A program made the translations under genes and the position numbers. From NCBI RefSeq assembly GCF_014773395.1, contig NZ_JACXAF010000013.1:90582-154581 (forward strand): 64,000 bases of DNA. Reading direction: 5' to 3'. The notes under the pieces are model-generated. The model ran no database searches and was not told where the DNA came from. It saw only the letters and a list, made by a program, of their open reading frames with translations. The DNA is from Neiella litorisoli. Its GTDB lineage: Bacteria; Pseudomonadota; Gammaproteobacteria; Enterobacterales; Neiellaceae. This document shows, piece after piece, positions 1-10,948 of the stretch (position 1 is its first letter; each line of letters starts with the position of its first letter).

Positions 1-650
1 CATTCTTCCTTTATCAAACGGCTCACCTTGAAGCCGAAACTCTGCTGGTGGTGCCGTTTTTCAAAGATGTGATGCCGCAGCTCGGCGCCATGTATTTGTT
101 GCTGAGCTATTTCGTCATTGTTGGTACCAGTAACGCCGTGAATCTAACCGATGGCCTGGATGGCCTAGCGATTTTGCCAACGGTGATGGTTGCTGCCGCA
201 TTCGGTTTCTTTGCCTATGTCACCGGTAACGTCAATTTCTCAAGCTATCTGCACATTCCTTATATTCCAGAAACCTCCGAATTGGTGATTGTCTGCGCCG
301 CTATCGTTGGCGCTGGGCTTGGCTTTTTATGGTTCAACACCTATCCGGCACAAGTATTTATGGGCGATGTTGGTTCACTGTCACTGGGCGCAGCGCTCGG
401 CACATTGGCCATTCTGGTCCGACAGGAATTGGTGTTGTTCATTATGGGCGGGGTGTTTGTGATGGAAACCGTATCGGTGATCCTGCAGGTCGGCTCCTAC
501 AAACTACGTGGTCAGCGCATCTTCCGCATGGCGCCGATTCATCACCACTATGAACTCAAGGGTTGGCCCGAACCGCGGGTGATTGTCCGTTTCTGGATTA
601 TCAGCTTGATTCTGGTACTGATTGGTTTAGCCACTTTGAAAGTGCGCTAA
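1..650 (+). CDS. mraY: Phospho-N-acetylmuramoyl-pentapeptide-transferase, 3' part
   Basis: Integral inner-membrane enzyme that moves phospho-MurNAc-pentapeptide from UDP to undecaprenyl phosphate, making lipid I. The reading frame is open from base 3 at the window edge, so the N-terminal part (roughly 40% of the usual ~360 residues) lies outside. The visible part carries the family signatures: [10 protein letters not shown], the Asp-rich [10 protein letters not shown] loop, the [11 protein letters not shown] segment and the C-terminal HHHYE histidine cluster, among several hydrophobic membrane spans. The GTG at 48 is internal, not the start. murD follows after 13 bases, as in other dcw clusters. 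Truncation is only an effect of the window edge. Confidence 0.97.
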   Translation, partial: FFLYQTAHLEAETLLVVPFFKDVMPQLGAMYLLLSYFVIVGTSNAVNLTDGLDGLAILPTVMVAAAFGFFAYVTGNVNFSSYLHIPYIPETSELVIVCAAIVGAGLGFLWFNTYPAQVFMGDVGSLSLGAALGTLAILVRQELVLFIMGGVFVMETVSVILQVGSYKLRGQRIFRMAPIHHHYELKGWPEPRVIVRFWIISLILVLIGLATLKVR

Positions 651-663
651 CAGGGGATACGCA

Positions 664-1992
664 TTGAACTTAACGACTGACACAATCGGCATTGTAGGTA
701 TGGGGCAAACAGGTTGCTCGGTACTTCGCTGGCTGTTGGCCCAAGGCCAGCAGCCTGTGCTGTTTGATAGTCGTGCGCAATTGCCCGCTGGCGCCAGCCA
801 ATTGATGGCTGAGTTCGACGCCTCACTGCCAGCCCATCTAGGGGATTTCGATAGTGAGCTGCTAAGTCAATGCGATGTGCTGGTGGTCAGTCCCGGCATT
901 GCTGTATCGACTCCGGCGATTGCTAAAGCCGCGCAGTCAGGAACAGAAATTATCGGTGACGTTGAATTGTTCTGCCGCGCTGATAATCGCCCTCGAATCG
1001 CCATTACCGGCTCCAATGGCAAGTCCACGGTCACTACGTTAGTGGCGCAGATGCTCAATGCCGCTGGCGTGAAGGCCGCAGCGATTGGCAATATCGGCGT
1101 GCCGGTATTGGATGAAATCGGCAGCGATGCGCAAGTGGTGGTGATGGAATTATCCAGCTTCCAACTGGAAACTACCCATTCACTCAATGCCGATGTTGCT
1201 TGCTGCCTGAATGTGACTGCCGATCATCTCGATCGCTACGATAGTTTCGACCATTACGCCGCCACTAAAAACCGCATCTATGACAATGCCAAACTGGCGA
1301 TCTGGAATCGTCAGGACGGCCAAACCAAACCGGCTAGTCAGCCGCAGCGCCAGACTAGTTTTGGTCTTGATGTCAGTACCGATCCTGAGCAGTGGACATT
1401 GCGAGACCGCCAGCTGTGTTTGGGCTCGCAGCCATTGATGAGCGTCGATGATATGGCGATGCTCGGCTCCCACAACCAAGCTAATGCCCTAGCAGCGTTA
1501 GCCTGTGTGGTCGATTTTGTTGATGATTTGGCGCCCTGTCTAACTGTCCTCAAATCGTTCGGTGGTTTGCCTCATCGTTGTGAAACCGTGTATGACCAAA
1601 ACGGCGTGGTGTGGGTGAATGACTCGAAAGCCACCAACGAAGGCGCCACATTGGCTGCCCTCCAAGGGTTGGCTGGCAGCTACCAAGGCAAATTGATTTT
1701 GCTGGCCGGTGGCGATGGCAAGGGCTCAGATTTTTGCAGTTTGTGCGGCGTCCTCAATCAGCAGGTTGATGAGCTGATTTGCTTTGGCAAGGACGCGGTG
1801 AAACTGGCCAATAAGCGTCATCAGGCTCGCCTGGTCAATGATTTAGAAGAAGCGGTACGACTGGCTAGCGACATTAGCTGTTATGGCGATTTGGTGTTGT
1901 TGTCACCGGCGTGCGCCAGTCTCGATCAGTTTCCCAATTACATGGTTCGCGGTGAACAATTTGCCCAACTGGCCAAGGAGGTGTCGCAATGA
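664..1992 (+). CDS. murD: UDP-N-acetylmuramoyl-L-alanine--D-glutamate ligase
   Basis: Cytoplasmic Mur ligase adding D-glutamate to UDP-MurNAc-L-Ala. The 442-residue length fits the family. An N-terminal Rossmann-like UDP-binding domain begins GIVGMGQTG, the ATP P-loop GSNGKST is at residues 116-122, and the C-terminal domain contains VNDSKATN and [12 protein letters not shown]. The start is TTG at 664, preceded by AGGGG about 9 bases upstream; no in-frame ATG nearby would keep the N-terminal domain whole. Its stop overlaps the ftsW start by 4 bases (ATGA), which suggests translational coupling. Confidence 0.96.
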   Translation: MNLTTDTIGIVGMGQTGCSVLRWLLAQGQQPVLFDSRAQLPAGASQLMAEFDASLPAHLGDFDSELLSQCDVLVVSPGIAVSTPAIAKAAQSGTEIIGDVELFCRADNRPRIAITGSNGKSTVTTLVAQMLNAAGVKAAAIGNIGVPVLDEIGSDAQVVVMELSSFQLETTHSLNADVACCLNVTADHLDRYDSFDHYAATKNRIYDNAKLAIWNRQDGQTKPASQPQRQTSFGLDVSTDPEQWTLRDRQLCLGSQPLMSVDDMAMLGSHNQANALAALACVVDFVDDLAPCLTVLKSFGGLPHRCETVYDQNGVVWVNDSKATNEGATLAALQGLAGSYQGKLILLAGGDGKGSDFCSLCGVLNQQVDELICFGKDAVKLANKRHQARLVNDLEEAVRLASDISCYGDLVLLSPACASLDQFPNYMVRGEQFAQLAKEVSQ

Positions 1993-3206
1993 TGGCGGCT
2001 CTAACTCAGTGGCGCAGTAATTGGGCATGGCCCGCCTGGGCGCAATTGCTGAATCGGCGCACCGATAATCGCCCGACAGCGCCCAGCTTGTACGATGGCA
2101 CCTTGATCACTTGTGCCCTTGCGCTGATGGCGACCGGCTTGGTGATGGTGATGTCAGCGTCGATTCCTGAAGCGCAAAAAAGCTTTGGTAATCCGTATCA
2201 TTTTGCCATTCGTCACGCGGTATTTTTGTGTATTGCACTGGCCGTTGCCGGAGCGATTTTGCATGTGCCCATGTATCGCTGGCAGCAGGGTAATTCGTTA
2301 TTGCTGCTGATTGCGTTTGTGTTGCTGATCGCGGTGTTGATCATCGGTAAAAAGGTCAACGGCAGTACCCGTTGGCTCGCACTTGGGCCCATTAACATTC
2401 AAGTGGCAGAGCTGGCTAAGTTGTTCTTTTTCTCCTATTTGGCCGGTTACCTGGTGCGCCGCCACGATGAAGTCAGAGAAAACGTCAAAGGCTTTTTGAA
2501 GCCCTTGGTGGTGTTTTTCTTCCTTGCATGCCTACTCATTATGCAGCCCGATCTCGGTACTGTGGTGGTGATGTTGGTAACGACCATGGGCATGTTGTTT
2601 CTAGCTGGCGCTAAATTATGGCAGTTCGCTGCGCTGGTGATGACCGGCGTCGGCGCAGTGGTGCTACTGATTTTATTTTCACCTTACCGACTGCGGCGAG
2701 TGACCAGTTTCTGGGATCCATGGGCCGATCCATTCGGCAGTGGCTATCAGCTGACCCAATCCTTGATGGCGTTTGGTCGCGGCAGCTGGACCGGCGAAGG
2801 CTTGGGCAACAGCATTCAGAAATTGTCATATTTGCCAGAAGCCCATACCGACTTTGTGATTGCCATCTTAGCCGAGGAATTGGGCTTTGTTGGTGTCGTT
2901 GGGGTTGTTTTGCTGTTGGCCGTGATTGTTTTTCGCGGTCTGTTGATTGGCCGTCAAGCGCTGGATAACGAACGTTACTTTGAAGGCTTTTTAGCCAGCG
3001 GTATCGGCATCTGGTTGTGTTTCCAAGGTGTGGTGAACATTGGTGCTAGCGCTGGCCTGCTGCCTACCAAAGGGTTGACGCTGCCACTGGTGAGTTACGG
3101 CGGCAGCTCGATGGTGATCTTGAGTATTGCCATCGCCGTGTTGATCCGCATCGATCATGAAATGCGAATGGCCAATATTCAGGCTGTTGGGGGGCGTAGA
3201 AAATGA
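1989..3206 (+). CDS. ftsW: Divisome SEDS glycosyltransferase FtsW
   Basis: Polytopic SEDS-family protein that polymerises septal peptidoglycan together with the division PBP FtsI. 405 residues, with a hydrophilic N-terminal tail of about 45 residues followed by around ten hydrophobic segments. Family landmarks seen include [41 protein letters not shown] and the late [13 protein letters not shown] at 1989 overlaps the murD stop and has a strong AAGGAGGTG Shine-Dalgarno. It overlaps murG by 4 bases. RodA is the nearest alternative, but the dcw position between murD and murG indicates FtsW. Confidence 0.97.
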   Translation: MMAALTQWRSNWAWPAWAQLLNRRTDNRPTAPSLYDGTLITCALALMATGLVMVMSASIPEAQKSFGNPYHFAIRHAVFLCIALAVAGAILHVPMYRWQQGNSLLLLIAFVLLIAVLIIGKKVNGSTRWLALGPINIQVAELAKLFFFSYLAGYLVRRHDEVRENVKGFLKPLVVFFFLACLLIMQPDLGTVVVMLVTTMGMLFLAGAKLWQFAALVMTGVGAVVLLILFSPYRLRRVTSFWDPWADPFGSGYQLTQSLMAFGRGSWTGEGLGNSIQKLSYLPEAHTDFVIAILAEELGFVGVVGVVLLLAVIVFRGLLIGRQALDNERYFEGFLASGIGIWLCFQGVVNIGASAGLLPTKGLTLPLVSYGGSSMVILSIAIAVLIRIDHEMRMANIQAVGGRRK

Positions 3207-4282
3207 CCACGTTAACCCAACGCGCGTTGATTATGGCTGGCGGTACTGGCGGACATGTATTCCCCGGTTTGGCGGTGGCGGAGCAATTAGCAGGGCAAGG
3301 CTGGCAGATTGAATGGCTTGGCACTGCTGAGCGAATGGAAGCGGATTTGGTGCCTCGCTACGGTTATCCGATCCATTTCATTGATATCAAGGGTGTGCGC
3401 GGCAATGGTTTGTTGCGCAAGCTGGCGGCGCCATTCAAGTTGCTAAAAGCAGTGTGGCAAGCGCGAGCTGTATTGAAAAAATTTCAGCCACAAGTCGTCA
3501 TTGGCATGGGCGGTTATGCCAGTGGCCCTGGCGCATTGGCAGCGAAGCTCGCCGGTATTCCTGTGGTGTTGCATGAACAAAACGCGGTAGCGGGATTAAC
3601 CAACCGTTATGTTGCAAAATTTGCCGATCAGGTACTCATGGCGTTTGCCGGCGCGTTCGACAAGGGCGACGTGGTCGGCAATCCGGTTCGAGCCAGTTTA
3701 ATGGCGCTACCCTTACCGATGCTTGTCGAGCAACGGCCGCTGCGATTGCTGGTGGTGGGCGGCAGTCTTGGTGCCAAGGTTCTTAACGACAGGGTGCCAG
3801 AAGCGTTAGCCTTGCTGGTTGATACATGCAAAATCGAGGTGTGGCACCAAGCAGGCAAGGGCAACGGTGAAGCGACTAAGGCGAGCTATCAGCATTTTGG
3901 GATTGAACCGCACCACGCCGATGATTTTATTCACAACATTGATGAAGCGTATCAGTGGTGTGATTTGGTAGTATGTCGCGCTGGCGCGCTGACCGTGTCG
4001 GAATTAGCGGCCGTCGGCCGAGCATCGATTCTGGTGCCTTTGCCCCATGCGGTTGACGATCATCAAACCAAGAATGCCCAAGTTTTAGTGCAAGCCGGTG
4101 CGGGGATATTGATGCCGCAGAGCGAATTGTCGCCGGCTGCGTTAGCCCAACATATTGAACAACTGGCCAAGCAGCCTGAACGGTTGCTGGATATGGCCAA
4201 TGCGGCTCGTAGCGTTGCAATCAACGACGCAGCAGAGCGCATGGCATCGTTATGCCAACAAGTAGTAAGAGGAACACTGTGA
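3203..4282 (+). CDS. murG: UDP-GlcNAc:lipid I GlcNAc transferase (lipid II synthase)
   Basis: Peripheral membrane GT-B glycosyltransferase that converts lipid I to lipid II. 359 residues. The N-terminal glycine-rich loop [15 protein letters not shown], the second G-loop [13 protein letters not shown] and the donor-binding [18 protein letters not shown] segment are all present. ATG at 3203 lies inside the ftsW stop (ATGA overlap). The 3' end touches the murC GTG start. Confidence 0.97.
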   Translation: MTTLTQRALIMAGGTGGHVFPGLAVAEQLAGQGWQIEWLGTAERMEADLVPRYGYPIHFIDIKGVRGNGLLRKLAAPFKLLKAVWQARAVLKKFQPQVVIGMGGYASGPGALAAKLAGIPVVLHEQNAVAGLTNRYVAKFADQVLMAFAGAFDKGDVVGNPVRASLMALPLPMLVEQRPLRLLVVGGSLGAKVLNDRVPEALALLVDTCKIEVWHQAGKGNGEATKASYQHFGIEPHHADDFIHNIDEAYQWCDLVVCRAGALTVSELAAVGRASILVPLPHAVDDHQTKNAQVLVQAGAGILMPQSELSPAALAQHIEQLAKQPERLLDMANAARSVAINDAAERMASLCQQVVRGTL

Positions 4283-5748
4283 ATTTAGAGCCAAATACCG
4301 CAATGCGAATTCCGGAAATGCGCCGGGTTGAGCGAATCCACTTTGTTGGCATCGGTGGTGCCGGCATGGGCGGTATTGCTGAAGTATTAGCAGGTGAAGG
4401 CTACCAAGTCACGGGTAGTGACATCGCCGACAATGCCATGGTGTCGCGTTTGCGCGGACTGGGTGTGACTGTTTTTATCGGCCATGCGGCGTCGAACATT
4501 GAAGGGGCGAGCGTGGTGGTGGTTTCGACTGCGATTGATCCGAGTAACCCCGAGATTGCCGAGGCGCAAGCAAATCGTATTCCTGTGGTACGCCGGGCCG
4601 AAATGCTGGCCGAGCTGATGCGATTCCGCCACGGCATTGCCATTGCTGGCACCCATGGCAAAACCACCACAACCAGTTTGACCGCCAGTATTCTGGCCGA
4701 AGCCGGATTGGATCCAACGTTTGTGATTGGTGGTTTGCTCAATAGCGCTGGCACCAATGCTCGCTTAGGAAAAAGCCGTTACTTAGTGGCTGAAGCCGAT
4801 GAGAGCGATGCCTCATTCTTGCACTTGCAGCCGATGATTTCGGTGATCACTAATATCGAAGCGGATCATATGGATACCTATGGCGGCGACTTTGAACAGC
4901 TCAAAGCAACGTTCCGCGAATTTATCCATAACCTGCCATTCTACGGGTTGGTGGTGATGTGCATTGATTGCCCTGTGGTTCGTGAGTTAGCCGAGGAAGG
5001 TGGTCGTCAGGTGATTACCTATGGCTTTGCTGAAGATGCCGATGTTCGTGCCACTGATTATCGACAGTCAGGTGCCAGCAGTGAATTTGTGGTTCACCGG
5101 CCGAATCAGCAACCGTTGACGGTGCAACTGAATATGGCCGGTCAGCACAACGCGCTGAACGCGTTAGCGGCGATTGCGGTCGCTACCGATGAAGGTGTTG
5201 CCGATCAGCATTTGTTAGCCGCCTTGCAAAAGTTCGAAGGCATTGGCCGCCGCTTGCAGCAATACGGCGAATTTGACACCGGCGCAGGCAAGGCGTTGTT
5301 GGTTGATGATTATGGTCACCACCCGACCGAAGTTGCCGCCACATTAAATGCGGTGCGTCAGGCTTGGCCCGACAAACGCTTGGTGTTGGTGTATCAGCCT
5401 CATCGCTACACCCGAACCAGAGACTTATATGAAGACTTTGTCGATGTGCTGTCACAAGCCGACACCTTGTTGCTATTAGAAGTGTATGCCGCCGGCGAAG
5501 AGAGTATTGCAGGAGCGGACAGCCGCTCGTTGTGCCGCACCATTCGTCAACGCGGCAAGATCGACCCAGTGTATGTCAGCGGTCCAGAGGAACTGCCGTC
5601 GGTGCTGGCTGATGTGCTGGTCGATGGCGATCTGGTGCTGACTCAAGGTGCTGGCAGTGTTGGCGCACTGGCAAAACGATTAGCCGATTATCAACTGAAT
5701 ATCGAAACCATGAAGGCGAGCGCCGGAGGAAGTGAACATGGCGCATGA
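4279..5748 (+). CDS. murC: UDP-N-acetylmuramate--L-alanine ligase
   Basis: First Mur ligase, adding L-alanine to UDP-MurNAc in the cytoplasm. The N-terminal [12 protein letters not shown] nucleotide-binding loop, the P-loop GTHGKTT at residues 124-130, and the EADESDASF and DDYGHHPTE segments are all visible. The chosen start is GTG 4279, which overlaps the murG stop and has AAGAGGA at a proper distance; it gives 489 residues, close to the 491 of E. coli. An upstream in-frame ATG at 4252 would run deep into murG and lacks a ribosome binding site. Confidence 0.96.
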   Translation: MNLEPNTAMRIPEMRRVERIHFVGIGGAGMGGIAEVLAGEGYQVTGSDIADNAMVSRLRGLGVTVFIGHAASNIEGASVVVVSTAIDPSNPEIAEAQANRIPVVRRAEMLAELMRFRHGIAIAGTHGKTTTTSLTASILAEAGLDPTFVIGGLLNSAGTNARLGKSRYLVAEADESDASFLHLQPMISVITNIEADHMDTYGGDFEQLKATFREFIHNLPFYGLVVMCIDCPVVRELAEEGGRQVITYGFAEDADVRATDYRQSGASSEFVVHRPNQQPLTVQLNMAGQHNALNALAAIAVATDEGVADQHLLAALQKFEGIGRRLQQYGEFDTGAGKALLVDDYGHHPTEVAATLNAVRQAWPDKRLVLVYQPHRYTRTRDLYEDFVDVLSQADTLLLLEVYAAGEESIAGADSRSLCRTIRQRGKIDPVYVSGPEELPSVLADVLVDGDLVLTQGAGSVGALAKRLADYQLNIETMKASAGGSEHGA

Positions 5749-6673
5749 TGTCAATGTGGCCGAGTTTGGCAAAGTAGCGGTGTTACTGGGCGGGCGCTCA
5801 GCGGAGCGACCTGTCTCGCTGAAATCCGGAACCGCTGTGCATCAGGCGTTAGTCAGTGAAGGCGTTGATGCCCACTGTTTTGACCCCGCAGAGACGCCGC
5901 TGGCTGAATTGAAAACGCAAGGCTTTGACAGAGTATTTATTGCTTTGCACGGCCGAGGTGGCGAAGACGGCGTGATGCAAGGCGCGTTGGAATGGCTTGG
6001 TATTCCATATACCGGTAGTCGAGTACTGGGCTCAGCCCTAGCCATGGATAAAATTCGCACCAAGCAAATTTGGCAAAGTATGGGCTTGCCGACCGCAGGT
6101 TATCGCATTATTGCCGAGCCGCTCGATGACGCCGAAGCGGCGGATATACTCGCTGCGCTGTCTGGAGCGGTGATCGTCAAACCGGCATGTGAAGGTTCCA
6201 GTATCGGCATGGCTAAAGCAACCACTGCCGCGCAACTGACGGCTGCTGTCGCAGACGCTCTCAATTACGATCCGCAAGTGTTGGTTGAACGCTGGATTGA
6301 AGGGGACGAGTTCACGGTGGCGATTCTAGGCGATGAGGCGCTGCCAGTGGTGCAAATGCGAACGCCTCACGAGTTTTATGATTACGACGCCAAATATCAG
6401 TCCCAGAGTACCGAATATTTTTGTCCATGTGGCTTGCCAGAAGCGGATGAAAAAGCGCTGCAGGTTTACGCCAAAGAAGCATTTGATGCGGTTGGCGCCG
6501 AAGGATGGGGCCGAGTTGATGCCATGCGTGATGATCATGGCCAATGGCATTTGCTGGAAGTGAACACGGTGCCGGGCATGACCGAAAAGAGTTTGGTGCC
6601 AATGGCCGCCAAAGCAAAAGGGTTAAGTTTCTCCGAATTGGTTGTGCGGATTTTGGCTCAAGCCAAGGTCTAA
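5738..6673 (+). CDS. ddl: D-alanine--D-alanine ligase
   Basis: ATP-grasp ligase making the D-Ala-D-Ala dipeptide of peptidoglycan. 311 residues. Motifs: [19 protein letters not shown] at the N-terminus, the substrate loop [11 protein letters not shown], and [17 protein letters not shown] near the end with the metal-binding Glu and Asn. ATG 5738 follows GGAGGA by 7 bases and overlaps the murC 3' end by 11 bases. Position between murC and ftsQ corresponds to the ddlB gene of E. coli. Confidence 0.95.
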   Translation: MAHDVNVAEFGKVAVLLGGRSAERPVSLKSGTAVHQALVSEGVDAHCFDPAETPLAELKTQGFDRVFIALHGRGGEDGVMQGALEWLGIPYTGSRVLGSALAMDKIRTKQIWQSMGLPTAGYRIIAEPLDDAEAADILAALSGAVIVKPACEGSSIGMAKATTAAQLTAAVADALNYDPQVLVERWIEGDEFTVAILGDEALPVVQMRTPHEFYDYDAKYQSQSTEYFCPCGLPEADEKALQVYAKEAFDAVGAEGWGRVDAMRDDHGQWHLLEVNTVPGMTEKSLVPMAAKAKGLSFSELVVRILAQAKV

Positions 6674-6686
6674 GCGGAGCATCAGG

Positions 6687-7463
6687 ATGACTGTTGGAGC
6701 GTCGCAAGCTCAGCGTCTTCCTGAGTGGGAGTTTTGGTTTGGTGTGGCATTTTTTTTGGTCACACTAGTCGGCGGCTTGTATTTGGCCTACGGCGCCGCT
6801 CATGTCTGGAGTGACCGAGCGGCATTGCCGGTGCAACATTTACGGCTTCATGGCGATCGTCGCTTTGTTAGCGATGAGATGGTTACCGAGCAATTGTTGG
6901 CTCAGGGGCCGCTGCCAAGTTTGACCCAGTTGGATGTCGATTGGGTGCAACAGCAAGTGGTGGCGTTGCCTTGGGTTAATAAGGCTGCGGTACGAAAGGA
7001 ATGGCCTGATCAGCTGAGTGTTCATGTCACCGAGTTTGAACCGGTGATGCGGTGGAGCGATAGCCGTTTGGTCAGTGATCAGGGGGAATTGTTTGCTGTC
7101 CCTGATACATCGGTGGTGGCGCAGTTACCGCTGATTGAAGCTGCCGATGAGTTGGTTGGCGACACCATGTCGATGCTGGCCGCTACTCGGGCAGCAACTG
7201 ACAAGGCCGGTTTGCAAGTGATCCGGATGAAAGTCACGTCACGGCAAGCGTGGACATTATGGTTGGCAAATGGAATCGAGTTACGACTCGGCCGAGAACA
7301 GACATTGGCACGATTTGAGAGGTTTCTGGCGTTGTATCCAGAGCTGATCAACGAGCAACGAAGTACGCCGCAATATGTTGATTTGCGGTATGACACCGGC
7401 GCAGCAGTGAAGTGGCCGGATCAAACTGAAGAAGGGTTAGCAGAGCAAGATGGCAAAGAGTAA
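6687..7463 (+). CDS. ftsQ: Cell division protein FtsQ
   Basis: Bitopic divisome scaffold linking FtsA/FtsZ to FtsL/FtsB and the septal synthase. 258 residues: short cytoplasmic tail, one membrane segment around residues 14-36, then a periplasmic POTRA-like domain (LPVQHLRLHGDRRFVSDEMV) and a FtsQ beta domain with WPDQLSVHVTEFEPVMRW. The start is ATG 6687 with GGAG 7 bases upstream; the longer frame from GTG 6642 would place charged residues coded inside ddl before the membrane anchor. The 3' end overlaps ftsA by 14 bases. Confidence 0.92.
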   Translation: MTVGASQAQRLPEWEFWFGVAFFLVTLVGGLYLAYGAAHVWSDRAALPVQHLRLHGDRRFVSDEMVTEQLLAQGPLPSLTQLDVDWVQQQVVALPWVNKAAVRKEWPDQLSVHVTEFEPVMRWSDSRLVSDQGELFAVPDTSVVAQLPLIEAADELVGDTMSMLAATRAATDKAGLQVIRMKVTSRQAWTLWLANGIELRLGREQTLARFERFLALYPELINEQRSTPQYVDLRYDTGAAVKWPDQTEEGLAEQDGKE

Positions 7464-8685
7464 CGAGCGCAAACTCATCGTTGGATTAGACATTGGTACG
7501 TCCAAAGTCTGTGCCTTAGTGGGTGAGATTTTAGCGAACGGCGAACTCAGCATTGTTGGCGTTGGTAACCATGCCTCTAGAGGTATGGACAAAGGCGGCG
7601 TTAATGATCTGGACTCCATTGTGCGCTGCGTCCAACGAGCGGTACAAGAAGCGGAGTTAATGGCGGATTGCCAAATTGCGTCAGTCTATTTAGGGATTAG
7701 TGGTCGTCACATTAAGTGCCAGAACGAAAATGGCATGGTGTCGATTAACGGCGAAGAAGTGACGCAAGAAGACGTCGATAACGTCATTCACACCGCCAAA
7801 TCGATCCCGATTTCGGATGAGCGTCGATTGTTGCATGTGCTGCCGCAAGAGTTTTCCATCGACTGTCAGGAGGACATCAAAAGTCCGATTGGCATGAATG
7901 GCATGCGGATGGAAGCCAAGGTCCATTTGATCACTTGCGCCAATGATATGGCCCGCAATATGGAAAAAGTGGTTGAGCGATGTGGTTTGCGGGTAGAATC
8001 GCTGATTTTCTCGGCTTTGGCGGCTAGCGATGCGGCTCTGACCGAAGACGAGAAAGAGCTGGGTGTTTGTGTTGTTGATATGGGCGGCGGCACCATTGAT
8101 ATGGTGGTATACGCCAATGGCGCAATTCGCCATACCGCGGTGATCCCTGTGGCAGGTAATCAGGTCACCAGTGACATTGCCAAGATTTTCCGCACGCCAT
8201 TGAATCATGCGGAAGAGATTAAAGTGCAATACGCCTGCGCACAGCGTCAGTTAGTCAACATGCAAGACACCATTGAAGTGGCAAGCGTTGGCGGCCGGCA
8301 GGCAAGAACCATGTCACGCCATACCTTGGCGGAAGTGGTTGAGCCGCGTTACCACGAATTGTTTGAATTGATTAACGAAGAACTGAAGGGATCAGGTTTG
8401 GCAGATCAAATTGCTGCCGGCGTGGTTCTCACTGGCGGAACGGCGAAAATTGAGGGGGCCATTGAGCTGGCCGAAGATATTTTCCAGATGCCAGTACGGC
8501 TGGGACAGCCGCAAGAAGTTAAGGGCTTGTACGACTATGTCAGTGACCCAAGTTATGCCAACGCAGTAGGCCTGCTGCACTACGGCATGGACGATGTACT
8601 GGGGAATACGCGCGAGCGCACTGGCACAGAAAAGGTTGCTTCCCTTTGGTCCACCATTCTGGGGTGGTTCAAAGGTGAGTTTTAA
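7450..8685 (+). CDS. ftsA: Cell division protein FtsA
   Basis: Actin-like ATPase that tethers FtsZ to the inner membrane and recruits later divisome proteins. 411 residues with the actin-family phosphate loops GLDIGTSKVCALVGE and DMGGGTIDMVVY, the adenosine motif GVVLTGGTAKIEG, and a C-terminal amphipathic helix (LWSTILGWFKGEF) that acts as the membrane-targeting sequence. Its ATG overlaps the end of ftsQ by 14 bases. Confidence 0.97.
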   Translation: MAKSNERKLIVGLDIGTSKVCALVGEILANGELSIVGVGNHASRGMDKGGVNDLDSIVRCVQRAVQEAELMADCQIASVYLGISGRHIKCQNENGMVSINGEEVTQEDVDNVIHTAKSIPISDERRLLHVLPQEFSIDCQEDIKSPIGMNGMRMEAKVHLITCANDMARNMEKVVERCGLRVESLIFSALAASDAALTEDEKELGVCVVDMGGGTIDMVVYANGAIRHTAVIPVAGNQVTSDIAKIFRTPLNHAEEIKVQYACAQRQLVNMQDTIEVASVGGRQARTMSRHTLAEVVEPRYHELFELINEELKGSGLADQIAAGVVLTGGTAKIEGAIELAEDIFQMPVRLGQPQEVKGLYDYVSDPSYANAVGLLHYGMDDVLGNTRERTGTEKVASLWSTILGWFKGEF

Positions 8686-8722
8686 TATAGGGTGAGACTG
8701 ATAATTCGACGGAGAATCTGTC

Positions 8723-9874
8723 ATGTTTGAAATTATGGAAAGCCATACTGACGAGGCTGTCATTAAAGTAATCGGTGTTGGCGGCGGCGGCGGAAACGCC
8801 ATCGAACACATGGTGCAAAACAGCATCGAAGGTGTTGAATTCTTAGCAGCAAATACCGATGCGCAAGCACTGCGTAAATCAAGTGCTGGCAACAAGATCC
8901 AACTGGGTGCCAATATCACCAAAGGGTTAGGTGCTGGCGCCAACCCGGAAGTGGGTCGCCAATCGGCAATGGAAGATCGTGAAGCGATTCAACAAGCACT
9001 GGAAGGTGCTGATATGATCTTCATCGCCGGTGGCATGGGCGGTGGTACCGGTACTGGCGCTGCGCCAGTGGTTGCCGAAATAGCTCGTGAACTGGGTATT
9101 TTGACCGTTGCTGTGGTGACTAAACCATTCCCGTTCGAAGGCAATAAGCGGATGAATTTCGCCGGCCAAGGGATTGATGAGTTGGCGAAACACGTCGACT
9201 CACTCATCACTATTCCAAACGAAAAGCTGATGAAGGTGTTGGGCCCAGGCACGTCGCTACTGGATGCATTCAAAGCAGCCAATAATGTGCTTTATGGTGC
9301 GGTTCAGGGCATTGCTGAATTAATCACTCGCCCAGGCTTGATCAACGTTGACTTTGCTGACGTTAAAACAGTGATGTCTGAAATGGGCACCGCGATGATG
9401 GGTACTGGCGTTGCTTCCGGTGCCGACCGTGCGCAAGAAGCGGCTGAGTTGGCGATTGCGTCACCACTGCTCGAAGATGTTGATTTGGCGGGTGCTCGCG
9501 GCATTTTGGTGAATATCACCGCGGGTCTGGATATCACCATCGAAGAATTCGATACCGTGGGTAACTCGATTAAAGCCTTTGCTTCTGACAATGCAACGGT
9601 TGTTGTTGGTGCCGTGATTGACCCAGAAATGACAGATGAGTTGCGCGTAACGGTTGTTGCCACGGGCATTGGTGCTGAGCGTAAGCCGGACATTACCTTG
9701 GTTGAGTCGTCGCTGGAGCGTCCTGAGGTACCCACCATGCGAGCACCGGTGACAGCACCGCAATCGCCAGGCAAAGTCGCCGTTGGTGGTCAGCAGCCGG
9801 TTCAAGTCGAGTTGCCAGAAAGTGACAACGACATTTTGGACATTCCTGCTTTCCTTCGGAAGCAAGCAGACTAA
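8723..9874 (+). CDS. ftsZ: Cell division GTPase FtsZ
   Basis: Tubulin-like GTPase forming the Z ring. 383 residues. The tubulin signature GGGTGTG is at residues 106-112, the N-terminal GVGGGGGNA loop precedes it, and the conserved C-terminal tail [14 protein letters not shown] (binding site for FtsA, ZipA and ZapD) ends the protein after a short linker. ATG 8723 has GGAGA about 7 bases upstream. A zapD gene is also in this window (15848-16594). Confidence 0.98.
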   Translation: MFEIMESHTDEAVIKVIGVGGGGGNAIEHMVQNSIEGVEFLAANTDAQALRKSSAGNKIQLGANITKGLGAGANPEVGRQSAMEDREAIQQALEGADMIFIAGGMGGGTGTGAAPVVAEIARELGILTVAVVTKPFPFEGNKRMNFAGQGIDELAKHVDSLITIPNEKLMKVLGPGTSLLDAFKAANNVLYGAVQGIAELITRPGLINVDFADVKTVMSEMGTAMMGTGVASGADRAQEAAELAIASPLLEDVDLAGARGILVNITAGLDITIEEFDTVGNSIKAFASDNATVVVGAVIDPEMTDELRVTVVATGIGAERKPDITLVESSLERPEVPTMRAPVTAPQSPGKVAVGGQQPVQVELPESDNDILDIPAFLRKQAD

Positions 9875-9905
9875 ACTGTGCTATTGGTTGTTTTTTGGTC
9901 GCTTT

Positions 9906-9934
9906 TTGTGTTCCTGAGTTCTCTCTGGTACAAT
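9906..9934 (+). promoter_or_regulatory. Candidate sigma-70 promoter of lpxC
   Basis: TTGTGT at 9906-9911 and TACAAT at 9929-9934, separated by 17 bases, lie in the ftsZ-lpxC gap about 50 bases before lpxC. This would let lpxC be expressed separately from the division genes, as known in E. coli. Inferred from consensus match only. Confidence 0.45.
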
Positions 9935-9985
9935 GCGCGACCCAACGCACATTTTTCGGATAAATTTGGATAATTGGCAAGCTAT

Positions 9986-10894
9986 ATGATGAGACAGCGC
10001 ACGCTTAAACAAGCGATTGAAGCGACAGGGATTGGTCTGCATTCTGGTAACAAAGTGCAACTGGTTTTGCGTCCTGCGCCGGTGAATACAGGTATTGTAT
10101 TTCGCCGTACCGATCTTGATCCGGTAGTTGATATTCCAGCTAGTGCTGAGCTAGTCCGAGAAACGACTCTTTGTACTGCGCTGGTAACAGATGATGGTGT
10201 TCGCCTATCGACGGTGGAGCACTTGATGGCCGCCTTAGCGGGCATGGGAATCGACAACGTCTTCGTTGAAGTTGATGCTGAAGAAATCCCAATCATGGAT
10301 GGCAGTGCATTGCCGTTCGTTTATCTGTTGCAGCAAGCAGGTGTTGAAGAGCAGCAAGCCGCCAAACGCTTCATTCGGATCAAGCAGCCGATTCGCGTCG
10401 AAGATGGTGATAAGTGGGCCGAACTCTCACCCTATAACGGTTTCCGCATCGATTTCGCAATCGATTTTAATCACCCGGCGATTGAAGCAGACACCCAGCG
10501 CAAAGTGCTGGACCTGTCGGCTTGTAGCTTCGTTCAGGAAATTTCTCGCGCGCGTACTTTTGGCTTCATGCGCGATATTGAGTACCTGCAAGCGAATAAT
10601 TTGGCTCTTGGTGGCAGCTTGGATAACGCCATTGTGTTGGACGAATTTAAGATTCTGAATACCGATGGTTTGCGTTACAACGATGAGTTTGTAAAGCACA
10701 AAATCCTTGATGCAATTGGTGATTTGTACATGGCAGGCTTTGGCATTGTCGGCGAAGTGAAAGCATACAAATCAGGCCATGCCTTGAACAATATGCTGGC
10801 TCGAGCCATGTTAGCGCAGCCAGAAGCGTGGGAGATCGTCAGCTTTGACGACCAGGAAGCTCCCATCAGCTATCAGGTGCCGAGTTTGGCATAG
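9986..10894 (+). CDS. lpxC: UDP-3-O-acyl-N-acetylglucosamine deacetylase
   Basis: Zinc deacetylase catalysing the committed step of lipid A synthesis. From ATG 9986 the protein is 302 residues and His79 in STVEHL falls exactly at the E. coli zinc-ligand number; the second metal motif [15 protein letters not shown] contains the His and Asp ligands. The N-terminus MMRQRTLKQ aligns with E. coli MIKQRTLKR, which favours 9986 over the upstream TTG at 9974. It is the last gene of the dcw run and is followed by a strong terminator. Confidence 0.96.
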   Translation: MMRQRTLKQAIEATGIGLHSGNKVQLVLRPAPVNTGIVFRRTDLDPVVDIPASAELVRETTLCTALVTDDGVRLSTVEHLMAALAGMGIDNVFVEVDAEEIPIMDGSALPFVYLLQQAGVEEQQAAKRFIRIKQPIRVEDGDKWAELSPYNGFRIDFAIDFNHPAIEADTQRKVLDLSACSFVQEISRARTFGFMRDIEYLQANNLALGGSLDNAIVLDEFKILNTDGLRYNDEFVKHKILDAIGDLYMAGFGIVGEVKAYKSGHALNNMLARAMLAQPEAWEIVSFDDQEAPISYQVPSLA

Positions 10895-10915
10895 AGACAA
10901 TTTGCAAATAACACC

Positions 10916-10948
10916 ACAAAACCAGCGCTTACGCTGGTTTTGTTTTTT
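10916..10948. terminator. Bidirectional intrinsic terminator between lpxC and dciA
   Basis: Perfect 12-bp stem ACAAAACCAGCG / CGCTGGTTTTGT (10916-10927 and 10932-10943) with a CTTA tetraloop, followed by T-runs on the + strand; the A-rich left arm gives a U-run on the minus transcript. The minus-strand dciA stop codon TAA (10929-10931) sits in the loop. Confidence 0.9.

Noticed and set aside
7690..8229. 179-codon frame antisense to ftsA
   Set aside because: Mirror of biased codons in ftsA; no protein-like features.
8392..8943. 183-codon frame antisense to the ftsA-ftsZ junction
   Set aside because: Covers two certain genes and their start signals; not supported.
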